The notes under the pieces are model-generated. The model saw only the letters and a program-made list of their open reading frames with translations. It made no database searches and was not told the DNA's origin. From Cryomorpha ignava (GTDB lineage: Bacteria > Bacteroidota > Bacteroidia > Flavobacteriales_D > Cryomorphaceae), in assembly GCF_010686655.1 (NCBI RefSeq), contig NZ_JAAGVY010000038.1, positions 1 to 51,099 of the forward strand: DNA of 51,099 nucleotides. The letters run 5' to 3'. Of the stretch, positions 37,287 through 46,049 are shown piece after piece. Position numbers and translations under genes: made by a program. The first letter of the stretch is position 1. Each line of letters begins with the position of its first letter.

Positions 37287-37655
37287 TTACTTTTTGAACA
37301 TAAAAAAGACTGCTAGTATTAAAAAGATAAATGAAATTATATGATTCATGCGGAACGTTTCTGTTTTAAAAACAATCAAGGTGAAAACGGCAAAAACCAC
37401 CAATGTGATTACCTCCTGAATTACTTTGAGTTGAATAAGCGTAAATGGGCCGCCGTTTCCTTGAAAACCAATTCTATTGGCCGGAACTTGAAACATGTAT
37501 TCAAACAAGGCAATTCCTCAGCTGATAAGCACTATTGAGATGCGCCCCAGCTTGCTAAACCACTTCCATTCTGCAAATTTAAGATGACCGTACCAGGCGA
37601 TGATCATAAAGCTATTGCTTAAAATAAGGAGTAGAATCGTTAGAAAGGCTTTCAT
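37287..37655 (-). pseudogene. DMT-like membrane protein (DUF486) interrupted by an in-frame TGA
   Basis: Read in one frame from the ATG at 37655, codons 1-45 give MKAFLTILLLILSNSFMIIA then WYGHLKF, the normal start of DUF486 proteins. Codon 46 (37518-37520) is TGA. Codons 47-122 continue in the same frame with GIALFEYMFQVPANRIGFQ and QLKVIQEVITLVVF, ending FMFKK. Family members known to me have SWGIAFFEY at this point, so the TGA replaces a tryptophan codon by a single G-to-A change. Four membrane segments would result if it were read through. Other genes here use TGA as stop, so this is most simply a recent nonsense mutation or a sequence error. Confidence 0.8.
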
Positions 37656-38321
37656 ATTTTAGGGCAGTTTTGTCTGCTGCCAAATTATTGAATCCTATCC
37701 GAATTTGATACCCACTGAAATCAATTTTTCATGACTGCAAATTTCAGAACTTCCAGCTTCCTGTGATTCAAAACCCTCAAAAGCTGTACTTTGTAAAGCT
37801 CATTTAAATCATTGATAGCGCCGAACCTTTATGCGCTGCAATATGATCAGAATTATCACTTTTATTTCGAATTGCGGCAATTCCATGCTCACCAAACGCT
37901 CTCTTTAATATCCGTAAATTGAAACAAACAATAGAACATACTTCTTATAATATCATTCCAAATCCTTGTTTTTACTATCCGAAGTCCTAAACTTCTGCTC
38001 TACATATTGTCAAAAGCTATAAGCAATAAGAATAGGAATTATGGCGAATCGCACATATTTCTCTAAATGCTCATATTCATTTAAGACCGAAAGAATTACT
38101 GTAGAAATGATTATAAATTATTGGATTAGTTGATCTATTTCTGTTCTTATTTGATTATCCATAACCGTATTCTATTCTTCAAATTTAAAAAACTAATTGG
38201 AGTTTTAGGTAGTTGAAAACAGGCATAAAATTTATTGCAAAAGGCATCTGGCGAATTCCGGATTGATCCAATACGAAACGAACTTATAGCAGAAATATAA
38301 ATTTACTCACTATGAAAATAA
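37656..38321. other. Intergenic region with a truncated copy of a neighbouring gene start
   Basis: This 666-bp AT-rich region has no intact gene. At 38125-38192 it repeats the promoter and first codons of the small gene at 39367-39552. The copied frame stops after MDNQIRTEIDQLIQ (38118-38162). Reading on past that stop gives hydrophobic segments (VRFAIIPILIAYSF) broken by further stops down to 37905, which could be gene remains but has no fewer stops than random AT-rich DNA. Confidence 0.5.
38125..38192 (-). repeat. 68-bp direct repeat, truncated copy of the 39515-39582 promoter/start region
   Basis: 63 of 68 positions match 39515-39582. The copy includes the -7 box TAAATTTG (38180-38187) and the first 14 codons of the small protein, of which 13 residues are unchanged. 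Confidence 0.75.
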
Positions 38322-38510
38322 TTAATCTTTCACCGGTCGTGGCACCCTAAAATCAGTGCCACATTCAAAACAGTGGCATGTTTTACTTAAAAATGGTATC
38401 GGAAATCCAACCAGCAGAAAGGAAATTGCAAATGCGCGCTGGCTGTATTTGGGCTTAGATACATTCCTAGAAGTACATACTGGACAAACAATAGGATTCG
38501 GTATGTTCAT
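38322..38510 (-). CDS. Small membrane protein with zinc-ribbon-like cysteines
   Basis: A 62-residue protein with two Cys pairs, CPVC at 9-12 and CFEC near residues 47-50 (after an extra Cys in KTCHC), enclosing a hydrophobic segment FAISFLLVGFPIPFL. The layout suggests a zinc ribbon split by a hairpin membrane segment. It starts 6 bp after the end of the DUF2007-like gene, so the two are likely cotranscribed. Zinc ribbons of this sort often accompany DUF2007 domains. It is too short for a firm assignment. Confidence 0.6.
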   Translation of the reverse strand: MNIPNPIVCPVCTSRNVSKPKYSQRAFAISFLLVGFPIPFLSKTCHCFECGTDFRVPRPVKD

Positions 38511-38516
38511 TGAAAT

Positions 38517-39242
38517 TCAATAGCTAAAACAATAAAATGACGTATTGGGAGATGTTATTACCAGTTTTCTGTTGCTGAAGTTTAAATCATAATTTCCGTT
38601 GAAAATAGCATCCATTGTATCCGCCTTAAAAATAGTAAGCTGGTCATTTTCAATCTCCCAATTCGACCTGATCGTTCGAGATTCAAAACCCGGAATTACA
38701 AGTGAACCATCGTGGTTAAATTCTATTAAATCATCCTTTCTACCTATTATTTCAACTTTGAATCCACTATCAGTGCTCATTTTACTTTCAATAGTGTTTG
38801 GATAATAAAATTGATCCTTGTAAACTATGTGATCTAAATACCAGTCCATTCCGGTTAACATTTCAACTTTACTCGGTCTGGTAATGATTGAATAAGACAT
38901 AAGAAAAAGTGCTATTCCGATCAAAAGGGAGACGAATATGATTACTGTTTTTTTTAATCGGTTAATATTTTTTGGATTGCCCAGAAACACGTCCGCTTTT
39001 GTGGGTTTATTTTCTTGCTCGGTTAAAAATCCACCTTCAATCAAGATTTGCCTTGCTTCTACAATTTTTGATTTGTGAACAAGGAGTTTTACACCTCCAA
39101 CCGCATTCGAAATAAAATTATAGGATTGTACTGTAAGTTCGTCCTTGGTGATGCATTCAATTCCCAGAGATTCCAATTTGCTTCTTGCAACCACTACTTG
39201 AGTCGGAAGTGTAAATGTTGCTATGATTACAAAGTCTTGCAT
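38517..39242 (-). CDS. DUF2007-like N-terminal domain, membrane helix and C-terminal lipocalin-like domain
   Basis: A 241-residue protein. Residues 1-70 (FVIIATFTLPTQVVVARSKL, GIECITKDE, GGVKLLVHKSKIVEARQIL) match the DUF2007 'putative signal transducing protein' pattern. A membrane helix follows at about 92-112. Residues 125-241 are beta-rich (LTGMDWYLDHIVY, SNWEIENDQLTIF), like small lipocalin-type domains measuring an end product. The frame is open to 39398, but the upstream 52 codons have no family character, and the ATG at 39242 starts the domain. Function unknown. It precedes the zinc-ribbon gene by 6 bp. Confidence 0.72.
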   Translation of the reverse strand: MQDFVIIATFTLPTQVVVARSKLESLGIECITKDELTVQSYNFISNAVGGVKLLVHKSKIVEARQILIEGGFLTEQENKPTKADVFLGNPKNINRLKKTVIIFVSLLIGIALFLMSYSIITRPSKVEMLTGMDWYLDHIVYKDQFYYPNTIESKMSTDSGFKVEIIGRKDDLIEFNHDGSLVIPGFESRTIRSNWEIENDQLTIFKADTMDAIFNGNYDLNFSNRKLVITSPNTSFYCFSY

Positions 39243-39366
39243 ATTGATTATTTCATTTCCATTTCGGCTCAAAATTGCACCATTGGCTGGTGTTCTTAGT
39301 ATCGAAAACCATTGGATAATACGTATTGAGAGTTTTGATCTGATTGGTAGCACTGAAGATCGGTTA

Positions 39367-39552
39367 TCACCTCGCCAACCGTTTGAGTAATTCAGCATCT
39401 TCTTCGAAGATTTTCTTCACGAAGTTTGCCGTTTCTACTTGTTCTGCCGAAGTTTTTTCAACCTGGCGCAAATATTCGAGAATTGACTCCAGTTGATTTT
39501 CAGGAAGCTTTTGAATTAGTTGGCTTATTTCTGTTCTTATTTGATTATCCAT
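39367..39552 (-). CDS. Small helical protein, antitoxin-like
   Basis: A 61-residue, highly charged helical protein: EISQLIQKLPENQLESILEY, then a C-terminal FVKKIFEEDAELLKRLA. This resembles small Bacteroidota antitoxin-like or DUF2281-like proteins, which often start with 'LPEN-x-L-E-x-I-L-x-Y/F'. No toxin gene of PIN, RelE or Fic type lies beside it, so the toxin-antitoxin reading is weak. A -7 box TAAATTTG (39570-39577) precedes the ATG by 17 bp. Its promoter and first 14 codons are duplicated at 38125-38192. Confidence 0.6.
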   Translation of the reverse strand: MDNQIRTEISQLIQKLPENQLESILEYLRQVEKTSAEQVETANFVKKIFEEDAELLKRLAR

Positions 39553-39582
39553 AACGGTTTTCTATTCTTCAAATTTAAAAAA
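39515..39582 (-). repeat. 68-bp direct repeat, copy in the intact small gene
   Basis: This is the intact partner of 38125-38192, 1390 bp away in the same orientation. It spans the -7 box, the leader and the first 13 codons of the small gene. Confidence 0.75.
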
Positions 39583-39796
39583 TTTAGTGGACGGGTAGAA
39601 ACTGGTTTAAAATGATAAAAATTAGACATCCTAAAGATGAGTTTTGGTGAATTGACAATATATTATTCACTCTGATCATGATATCGCTTCACTACAGGAG
39701 TTTATCAAGCTTTTTCAGCCAAGCCACAGCGTGGTAAACTCTGCGGGCACTCCCAAATGATCGTAAGTTTATCATGCGTGACTGTGTTTAAGGAAT

Positions 39797-40276
39797 TCAA
39801 TCATCATCGTTGTTTTCTAAGGGTATCTGAATGGCATCAGTTCTAATTTCAGTATGTCGGATTTCGCCACCACTCGTGCCCACATATTTGGCTAAAACCC
39901 CATCAGAAATTGCAAGTAAAAGAACAAAAATGATCAGGTATTTTGAGAATTTGTATTTTTTAATTTCAGCAATGAATGCAATCAAAGCAATTGCTCCCAT
40001 AATAAGAGTAAGCGTGAAAAATGATTCTGCAAGTTCTTCATGCTCATGGATAAGTGATTCGCTAATTCCGGCAATGTTTTCTACTATTTCTTCGGCACCT
40101 TCGCCTGTATAAAAAGCGAAAATTGAACCAATAGCGCTGAAAATTAGTACGCTAAGAGCAGTGAGTTTTACTTCCGTTCTTTTTAGAAGTAGTCCGGTAA
40201 TTAGGATAAGAATTCCAATCAACACACCAACAATCGGCATGTGATTTACGACAAGGTGTAAATGTGCTTCGTTCAT
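39797..40276 (-). CDS. Small inner-membrane protein in the metal-efflux operon (DUF2231-like)
   Basis: A 159-residue protein with four hydrophobic segments (VGVLIGILILITGLLL; LTALSVLIFSAIGSIFAFYT; FTLTLIMGAIALIAFI; YLIIFVLLLAISDGVLA). The N-terminus MNEAHLHLVVNHMPIVG and the central HEHEEL carry several His and Glu residues that could bind metal. The NHMPI opening resembles DUF2231-type membrane proteins. The ATG lies 2 bp after the end of the adaptor gene, so it is the third gene of the efflux operon and probably helps in metal handling. The role is inferred from context only. Confidence 0.75.
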   Translation of the reverse strand: MNEAHLHLVVNHMPIVGVLIGILILITGLLLKRTEVKLTALSVLIFSAIGSIFAFYTGEGAEEIVENIAGISESLIHEHEELAESFFTLTLIMGAIALIAFIAEIKKYKFSKYLIIFVLLLAISDGVLAKYVGTSGGEIRHTEIRTDAIQIPLENNDDD

Positions 40277-40278
40277 GA

Positions 40279-41451
40279 TTATTCTGTTATTAAGTTAAAT
40301 GCACCATTTGTAAGAAACTCTGCGTTGCTATCGAAATCTGGTGCATTTAAAATTTCGATAAAGCCACTTGTTGTGGCGCCCGTTTTTACTTCTTTTTGTG
40401 AAAAGACGTATTCATTGTTTGATGAACTTTCAAGTTCCAAAACGTAGGACTTATCGTCTATTTCCACAACAGCATTTTGGGGCAATGCAGCCATTGATTT
40501 TGATGTAGCGTAAATAGTGGCTTCTACATACATGCCGGGCGTAAATTGATCAGCGCTTTTTTCATCAACTAAGTGTCCATGAATGCCAATGGTTCGATTT
40601 TCGGGGTCAATGGTTTTGTTTATCAAATGAACAGTAGCCTTATATTCCTGACCCTTATCTTCTTGAATTCTGAAGAGAATGTCCTGACCAACACGTACCT
40701 TAGGAAGGTCTTTTTCAAAAACGCTTAACTCTAAGTGCAGATGGTCTGTATTAACAAGCTCAATGGCCGCTTGAGCCGGGCTCAAAAAAGCTCCCCTTAT
40801 AATGTTGACTTTTGTTATGTAAGCATCTATGGGTGAAGTGATTGCAATAACGCTGCGCATATTCTCCAAAGTCAATGTATTCGGATTAATATTCATCAGC
40901 GACAACTTTTTGCCAAGTGATTCTACTTTTACCTTGGTAACCGCATAGTCAGATTCTGCTTTTAGGAAGGTTTTTTGAGACGTTACATTATCTTCTGCCA
41001 GATTTGTTTGCCTTTCATAATCTGATTTTAGATACGTGAGTTGGCCCTTGGCTTCCAGATAATCTTGTTGCATTTGCACAAAATCAGGGTTTTCGAGAAT
41101 GAAGAGTGTTTGCCCTTTCTTCACGTGTTCTCCGGGTAAAAGCTCAATGTCTTTAACCGTTCCACCAAAATACGAACTTACAGAAGCCTTGTTTTTTGGT
41201 GGCACATCAAACATCCCATTGGCTTTAACGACTTCGTGAAATTCCTTCATTTCCATTTTACCCAATTCCATACCCGAAGTTTGAAACTGGTTTTCACTCA
41301 ATGTATAGCCACTTTCAGCGGGCGATTCTGCTGCAATTTCAATAGGCTCTGAATTATTAGATGAGCAAGAAACTAAAGTCAGAGCGGCAGCAAAGAATAA
41401 GTGGCTAATCGTAAAGAATTTCATCTTTGTATTTTTATATTTTCTCATCAT
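40279..41451 (-). CDS. RND efflux periplasmic adaptor, CusB/CzcB family lipoprotein
   Basis: A 390-residue membrane-fusion protein linking the inner-membrane pump to its outer-membrane channel. The signal ends in a lipobox with C29 (LVSC). A biotinyl-lipoyl-like half-motif (GGTVKDIELLPGEHVKKGQ) precedes a helical hairpin (about 115-190), the returning lipoyl half (AITSPIDAYITKVNIIRGAF), a beta-barrel domain (LELSVFEKDLPKVRVGQ) and a membrane-proximal domain. Its start overlaps the pump's stop as TAATG, so translation is coupled. A second ATG 9 codons downstream (MKFFTIS) could also be used. The metal is likely Cu, Ag, Zn, Co or Cd; sequence alone does not decide. Confidence 0.92.
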   Translation of the reverse strand: MMRKYKNTKMKFFTISHLFFAAALTLVSCSSNNSEPIEIAAESPAESGYTLSENQFQTSGMELGKMEMKEFHEVVKANGMFDVPPKNKASVSSYFGGTVKDIELLPGEHVKKGQTLFILENPDFVQMQQDYLEAKGQLTYLKSDYERQTNLAEDNVTSQKTFLKAESDYAVTKVKVESLGKKLSLMNINPNTLTLENMRSVIAITSPIDAYITKVNIIRGAFLSPAQAAIELVNTDHLHLELSVFEKDLPKVRVGQDILFRIQEDKGQEYKATVHLINKTIDPENRTIGIHGHLVDEKSADQFTPGMYVEATIYATSKSMAALPQNAVVEIDDKSYVLELESSSNNEYVFSQKEVKTGATTSGFIEILNAPDFDSNAEFLTNGAFNLITE

Positions 41452-44400
41452 TAATTCATTAAGTAGTTGGCTTCCAGTACAGTCATGTTGTATTGGAAGA
41501 GATTATTCAGATAGGTAGATTCTATGCTTTTGGCATTATCTAAAAGCTGGGTGTATTGCAGGAAGTTTATTTCGCCGCCCTTAAAAGCTTGTGTGGCATG
41601 GAATAAAGTTTCTTCCGAAAGTTTTTTTCCAGTTGATTCATAATATTTTAGCCCTTCGGCAAATTGGCGCAAATCAGATTGCAAAGTTTGATACCTTGAA
41701 GCCAATTGAATTTTATAATTCGCCGATTCAGATTCCAATATGGAAGAACCGATTTTTGCAGCGGCTATTTTAGATTTCTGATTACCAAACCACAATGGAA
41801 TGCCCACCCCTACTTGAAATCCGGAATAAGATTGTGCACCCACACCGTCATTGGTTCCGTTAAAAACAGACGCATTCAGGTCGGGAAGCAAGCGTTGTTT
41901 TTCCAATTTAAGCTGCTGGTCTGAAAGCTTCATGGCATCGGCATAAAAGTTTAAAGTCGGGTGGTTGATAGTATCTAAGGAAACGAGTTCGATACGCTCC
42001 AGAGCCAAAGCATCAATTCGGTAAGTCGTATCAGATTGCAGCCATTGATTGAGACCGATATAAGATTTCTGAATGCTCTCAACAATTTGATTCAGCTTGA
42101 GCGAGACTTCTTTCCCCTTCGTTTCGGCGGTTAACTTTTCTAAATAATTAGATTCTCCCTGCTCATATTTTCTGTTTGCCGCGTAAGCGAATTCAGCATA
42201 CAAACTATCCAGATACCTGTAGTTTTCACGCATTTGCTCCCAGTACACTATCTCATAATACACCATGGACACTTCTTTGGTAATGGTGCGCTTATCCATA
42301 ACATATTGGTCTTTTGCCAATTGCGATTTACCTTGCATCACCTTTCTCTGGGCGCCATACACTGTTGGAAATTGGATAGATTGGCTAATGCCCCACACAT
42401 CGAGCGGCAGATTATTCGGAGCCAAATTATTTTGGTCTCTACTGAAAAAGATTTCTGTTTTATTGATGTCTATTCCACTCCCAATAAGTTTTTCGCTTTG
42501 ATCAATGCGTTGTGCAGAAGCTTTTAAGCCAAGGTTGTTTTCAATGGCAATTTCAACGGCTTGATATACCGTGATTTTTTCATTCTGGCTATAGCCAAAT
42601 GCAGGAATTAAGAAGAGTAAAAGGAATGCTGCTGTCGGAATTTTCACTTTCGGGAAATGGCCTTTTCTGTCAAATAGGGCATACAAAACCGGTAGAACCA
42701 CCAAGGTTAGAATTGTAGCAGAGATTAATCCGCCAACTACGACCGTGGCGAGTGGTCGCTGTACTTCGGCGCCGGCAGATGTAGAAATGGCCATAGGTAA
42801 AAAGCCTAACGCTGCCGCGGATGCCGTTAGCAAAACAGGTCTTAGACGGTTTCGAGTACCGGTGATAATACGTTCTTTCATATCGGTTATACCATTCGCC
42901 TTGAGCTCTTTAAACTCTTCAATGAGCACAATTCCATTTAGAACCGCAATACCAAATAGTGCAATAAATCCCACACCTGCGGAGATGCTAAACGGCATAT
43001 CACGCACATACAAAAGAATGACACCGCCCACCGCAGACAATGGAATGGCACTATAAATAATCAATGCTTCTTTTACAGAATCAAAGGCGAAATAGAGCAT
43101 TATGAATATCAATATCAACGCAATAGGAACGGCTATCATCAAACGCTCTTTTGCAGTTCGCAGATTTTCAAATTGACCGCCATAATCAACCGTGTATCCT
43201 ATTGGCAACTCTACTTCTGAATTGATAGCAGCCTGCACATCAGCAACCACCGATTCAAGGTCGCGCCCACGCACGTTTACGCCTACTACAATTCTGCGTT
43301 TGGTATTATCGCGCGAAATTTTAGCGGGTCCTTTTGTAGTTGTGATTGTGGCAAATTCACTTAGTGGCAATTGATTTCCGTTGGGCAATTGGATTGTAGC
43401 CGTTTCAATGTCGTCAATGCCTTGATGGTGTTCCTTATCGAAGCGAATCACCAAATCAAATTGCTTTTCACCTTCAAAAACAGTTCCTGCAGTCATACCC
43501 GCGAAACCCATTGAAATGATATTGTTCAGGTCTTCTACATTCAAGCCGTACTTGGCGATTTTTTGGCGGTCGTATTTTACCGACATCTGCGGAAGCCCTG
43601 CCACTTTTTCCACTATAATATCAGCAGCGCCATCAATGTTTTGGATAGCTTTCTCAACTTCCAATGCCTTAGTATAAAGCACATCTAAATCTTCTCCGAA
43701 AATTTTTATAGCCAAATCGGCTCGTACGCCTGTAATCAACTCATTAAATCGCATTTCAATGGGTTGGGTAAATTCGAAATCAACGCCCGGAATTTCATTG
43801 GTCAATGCTTCTTTAAATTTGTCGGCCAGCTCATCTTTGCTTCCTGCTGATGTCCAATCACCCTTGGGTATAAGTTTGATAATGACATCACTTTCTTCCA
43901 TTGACATGGGATCTGTGGGCACTTCGGCTGCACCAATGCGACTTACCACCTGATCTACTTCCGGAAATTTCTTGAGAATCTTTTCAATACGTGTCGTGGC
44001 GAGAACCGTGTTACTCAACGATGTTCCCGTTTTAAGAACGGGTTGAATTACAAAATCACCTTCATCTAAGGTTGGTATAAACTCGCCGCCCATGCGTGTA
44101 AAGAGAAAAACTGCAACTACTAAAAGTGCAACTGCAGCACTTAGCACAATTTTTTTGCTGCGCAATGCCCAGGTGATGGTAGGTTGGTACTTGCTTTCCA
44201 GAAAAGCAATAAGACGTGTAGAGATTGTTTTTTTATCGGGATCAGAAGGTCTGATAAACAGAGATGCCATAACCGGCACGTAAGTAAAACCAAGAAGCAT
44301 GGTACCCAAAAGTGCGAACGTAAAAACAAGCGCCATGGGTCTGAACATTTTGCCTTCAATGCCCACTAAGGATAAAATGGGGATAAATACAATAATGATG

Positions 44401-45776
44401 ATGAGCTGCCCAAATACGGCAGAGTGCATCATTTTACTCGCTCCCAGATGGGTGATATTGTCTATAAAACCCTGCCTTTCCCCTTTTGGTAAGGCCAAGT
44501 ATTTTGTGCGCTCGGATGTGATTTTGAATGCGATAAATTCAACAATTATTACCGCACCATCTATAATAATTCCAAAGTCAATAGCGCCCAAACTCATCAG
44601 GTTGGCATCAACCCCAAAAATGTACATCAGCGACAAGGCAAAGAGCAAAGACAAAGGAATAACCGAAGCGACCACCAAGCCCGAACGCATGTTACCCAGC
44701 AGCAGAACCACAACAAAAATCACGATTAAGGATCCCAATATGAGATTTTCGGCAATGGTAAAAGTGGTTTTGGCGATAAGCTCACTTCTTTCTAAAAAGG
44801 GGTTGATGTAAACGCCTGGCGGCAGAGAAGGTGAGATCTCTGCCACACGATCTTTTACCGCTTGTATTACGGCATTTGAGTTAGCGTCTTTCAGCATCAT
44901 GACTTGTCCCAGCACTTTCTCGCCTTCCCCGTTTCCAGTAATGGCACCAAAACGGGTAGCATGACCGAAGCCAACAGCAGCCACATCTTTTACGAAAACA
45001 GGCAGACCATTTCTGGTTTCAATTACAATGTTTTCGATATCTTCCAAAGATTCTACTAACCCTTCACCCCTGATAAAAAAGGATTGATTTGTTTTTTCAA
45101 TGTATCCGCCACCGGCCACGCTGTTGTTTTTCTCTAATGCCGAAAAAACTTCTGAAATAGAAATACGAAGACTTCTAAGTTTTTCAGGATTCACAGCCAC
45201 TTCATACTGTTTCAAATGGCCACCCCAGGTATTCACTTCTACCACACCCGGAATTCCCGAAAGCTGACGTTTCACCACCCAGTCTTGAATGGTTCGTATA
45301 TCGGATAAAGAATATTGATCTCGATGGGCAGAATCTACTTCAATGGTGTATTGATAAATCTCACCAAGCCCTGTCGTGATAGGCCCCATAAAAGGTGAGC
45401 CAAATCCTGCTGGAATCTTTTCTTCAGCCGACTTTATTTTTTCAGCGATCAGTTGCCTGGGAAGGTAGGTGCCAATATTGTCATTAAAAACAACGGTTAC
45501 TACCGAAAGTCCGAATTTGGAAATAGAGCGAATTTCCTTTACATCAGGCAGATTGGCCATTTCCAGCTCTACTGGATAGGTCAAAAATTTCTCTACATCT
45601 TCTGTGGCTAAATTTCTGGATGTTGTAATGATTTGCACCTGATTGTTTGTAACATCTGGCACAGCACCAATGGGAATTTCTGAAAGGGAATAAAGCCCAA
45701 AACCAACAATACCCAATGTAAATAGAAGAACTATTAGTTTATGATGAATGCTGTATTGGATGATTTTTTCTAACAT
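41451..45776 (-). CDS. CusA/CzcA-type heavy-metal RND pump fused to a TolC-like outer-membrane factor
   Basis: A 1441-residue fusion. Residues 1-1045 are a heavy-metal RND transporter: 12 membrane helices, two large periplasmic loops, and the HME-type proton-relay motif D400-F-G-x3-D406-G-A-x4-E413 in helix 4. A hydrophobic stretch ending GYSQ (about 1049-1064) looks like an internal signal peptide. Residues 1065-1441 are a TolC/OEP domain with paired coiled-coil repeats (VYQAVEIAIENN; QFPTVYGAQRK; GIPLWFGNQKSKIAAAK; AFKGGEINFLQYTQLL). Such fusions occur in Bacteroidota. Proteolytic cleavage at the internal signal would release the channel part. It is the first gene of the cusA-cusB-membrane protein operon, with a promoter and direct-repeat operator upstream. 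Confidence 0.93.
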   Translation of the reverse strand: MLEKIIQYSIHHKLIVLLFTLGIVGFGLYSLSEIPIGAVPDVTNNQVQIITTSRNLATEDVEKFLTYPVELEMANLPDVKEIRSISKFGLSVVTVVFNDNIGTYLPRQLIAEKIKSAEEKIPAGFGSPFMGPITTGLGEIYQYTIEVDSAHRDQYSLSDIRTIQDWVVKRQLSGIPGVVEVNTWGGHLKQYEVAVNPEKLRSLRISISEVFSALEKNNSVAGGGYIEKTNQSFFIRGEGLVESLEDIENIVIETRNGLPVFVKDVAAVGFGHATRFGAITGNGEGEKVLGQVMMLKDANSNAVIQAVKDRVAEISPSLPPGVYINPFLERSELIAKTTFTIAENLILGSLIVIFVVVLLLGNMRSGLVVASVIPLSLLFALSLMYIFGVDANLMSLGAIDFGIIIDGAVIIVEFIAFKITSERTKYLALPKGERQGFIDNITHLGASKMMHSAVFGQLIIIIVFIPILSLVGIEGKMFRPMALVFTFALLGTMLLGFTYVPVMASLFIRPSDPDKKTISTRLIAFLESKYQPTITWALRSKKIVLSAAVALLVVAVFLFTRMGGEFIPTLDEGDFVIQPVLKTGTSLSNTVLATTRIEKILKKFPEVDQVVSRIGAAEVPTDPMSMEESDVIIKLIPKGDWTSAGSKDELADKFKEALTNEIPGVDFEFTQPIEMRFNELITGVRADLAIKIFGEDLDVLYTKALEVEKAIQNIDGAADIIVEKVAGLPQMSVKYDRQKIAKYGLNVEDLNNIISMGFAGMTAGTVFEGEKQFDLVIRFDKEHHQGIDDIETATIQLPNGNQLPLSEFATITTTKGPAKISRDNTKRRIVVGVNVRGRDLESVVADVQAAINSEVELPIGYTVDYGGQFENLRTAKERLMIAVPIALILIFIMLYFAFDSVKEALIIYSAIPLSAVGGVILLYVRDMPFSISAGVGFIALFGIAVLNGIVLIEEFKELKANGITDMKERIITGTRNRLRPVLLTASAAALGFLPMAISTSAGAEVQRPLATVVVGGLISATILTLVVLPVLYALFDRKGHFPKVKIPTAAFLLLFLIPAFGYSQNEKITVYQAVEIAIENNLGLKASAQRIDQSEKLIGSGIDINKTEIFFSRDQNNLAPNNLPLDVWGISQSIQFPTVYGAQRKVMQGKSQLAKDQYVMDKRTITKEVSMVYYEIVYWEQMRENYRYLDSLYAEFAYAANRKYEQGESNYLEKLTAETKGKEVSLKLNQIVESIQKSYIGLNQWLQSDTTYRIDALALERIELVSLDTINHPTLNFYADAMKLSDQQLKLEKQRLLPDLNASVFNGTNDGVGAQSYSGFQVGVGIPLWFGNQKSKIAAAKIGSSILESESANYKIQLASRYQTLQSDLRQFAEGLKYYESTGKKLSEETLFHATQAFKGGEINFLQYTQLLDNAKSIESTYLNNLFQYNMTVLEANYLMN

Positions 45777-45801
45777 TGATGTGGCTCTTTTAATAACACA
45801 T

Positions 45802-45836
45802 CAAATGTAGAAGGGGTAGCCTTAGGGTTTTATCAA
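45802..45836 (-). promoter_or_regulatory. Promoter of the efflux operon (TTG-N24-TACATTTG)
   Basis: An exact -7 box TACATTTG (45802-45809) lies 25 bp before the pump ATG. The nearest upstream TTG (45834-45836) is 24 bp away, longer than the usual 17-23 bp, which suggests a weak core promoter needing an activator. The operator repeat begins 6 bp further upstream. Confidence 0.6.
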
Positions 45837-45842
45837 GGCTTT

Positions 45843-45861
45843 CTTAAGATTGGCTTAAGAT
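45843..45861 (-). promoter_or_regulatory. Direct-repeat operator CTTAAGAT-N3-CTTAAGAT, efflux operon
   Basis: Two exact CTTAAGAT units (45843-45850, 45854-45861) have an 11-bp period, as expected for a dimer of an OmpR-type regulator. The same arrangement occurs at 48851-48869 before the regulator gene, with an identical 33-bp distance to the -7 box. Confidence 0.75.
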
Positions 45862-45893
45862 TTTGGTTTAGGCCAATTTAGTAATGTGATGTA

Positions 45894-45962
45894 AGACCTG
45901 CCAGGTTTTGCAAACTTAGCGAAGCGATCTCACGCAGCGGAGCAAGTAAACCTGGCAGGTCT
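45894..45962. repeat. Palindromic element with perfect 15-bp arms
   Basis: AGACCTGCCAGGTTT (45894-45908) and AAACCTGGCAGGTCT (45948-45962) are exact inverted repeats around a 39-bp loop. The loop contains CTTAGCGAAGCGATCTC, which matches the reverse complement of 9761-9777 at 15 of 17 positions. The element lies between the ends of the two metal operons and could act as a bidirectional RNA hairpin or be a REP-like repeat. Confidence 0.7.
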
Positions 45963-46049
45963 CAATTAAATTAAGCTTACTCGGATTGAAAGGGTAAACT
46001 AATTTTTTTATATAATAAACCAATTTAGTAATTTGTTGCCGCATCCGTA

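Noticed and set aside
37287-37655. Genome-wide reassignment of TGA to Trp
   Set aside because: Several intact genes here, such as the regulator at 28607-28981 and the gene at 17-1492, end at TGA, and Trp is encoded by TGG elsewhere.
37905-38162. Whole region as a confirmed pseudogene of a membrane protein
   Set aside because: Stops in the continuing frame are as frequent as in random AT-rich DNA; only the first 14 codons are supported as a duplication.
39243-39398. N-terminal extension of the DUF2007-like protein to 39398
   Set aside because: The extra 52 residues lack family character and overlap the end of the small antitoxin-like gene; ATG at 39242 starts the domain.
44299-44811. 170-codon open frame antisense to the RND pump gene
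   Set aside because: It mirrors conserved membrane-helix codons of the pump and has no independent signal.
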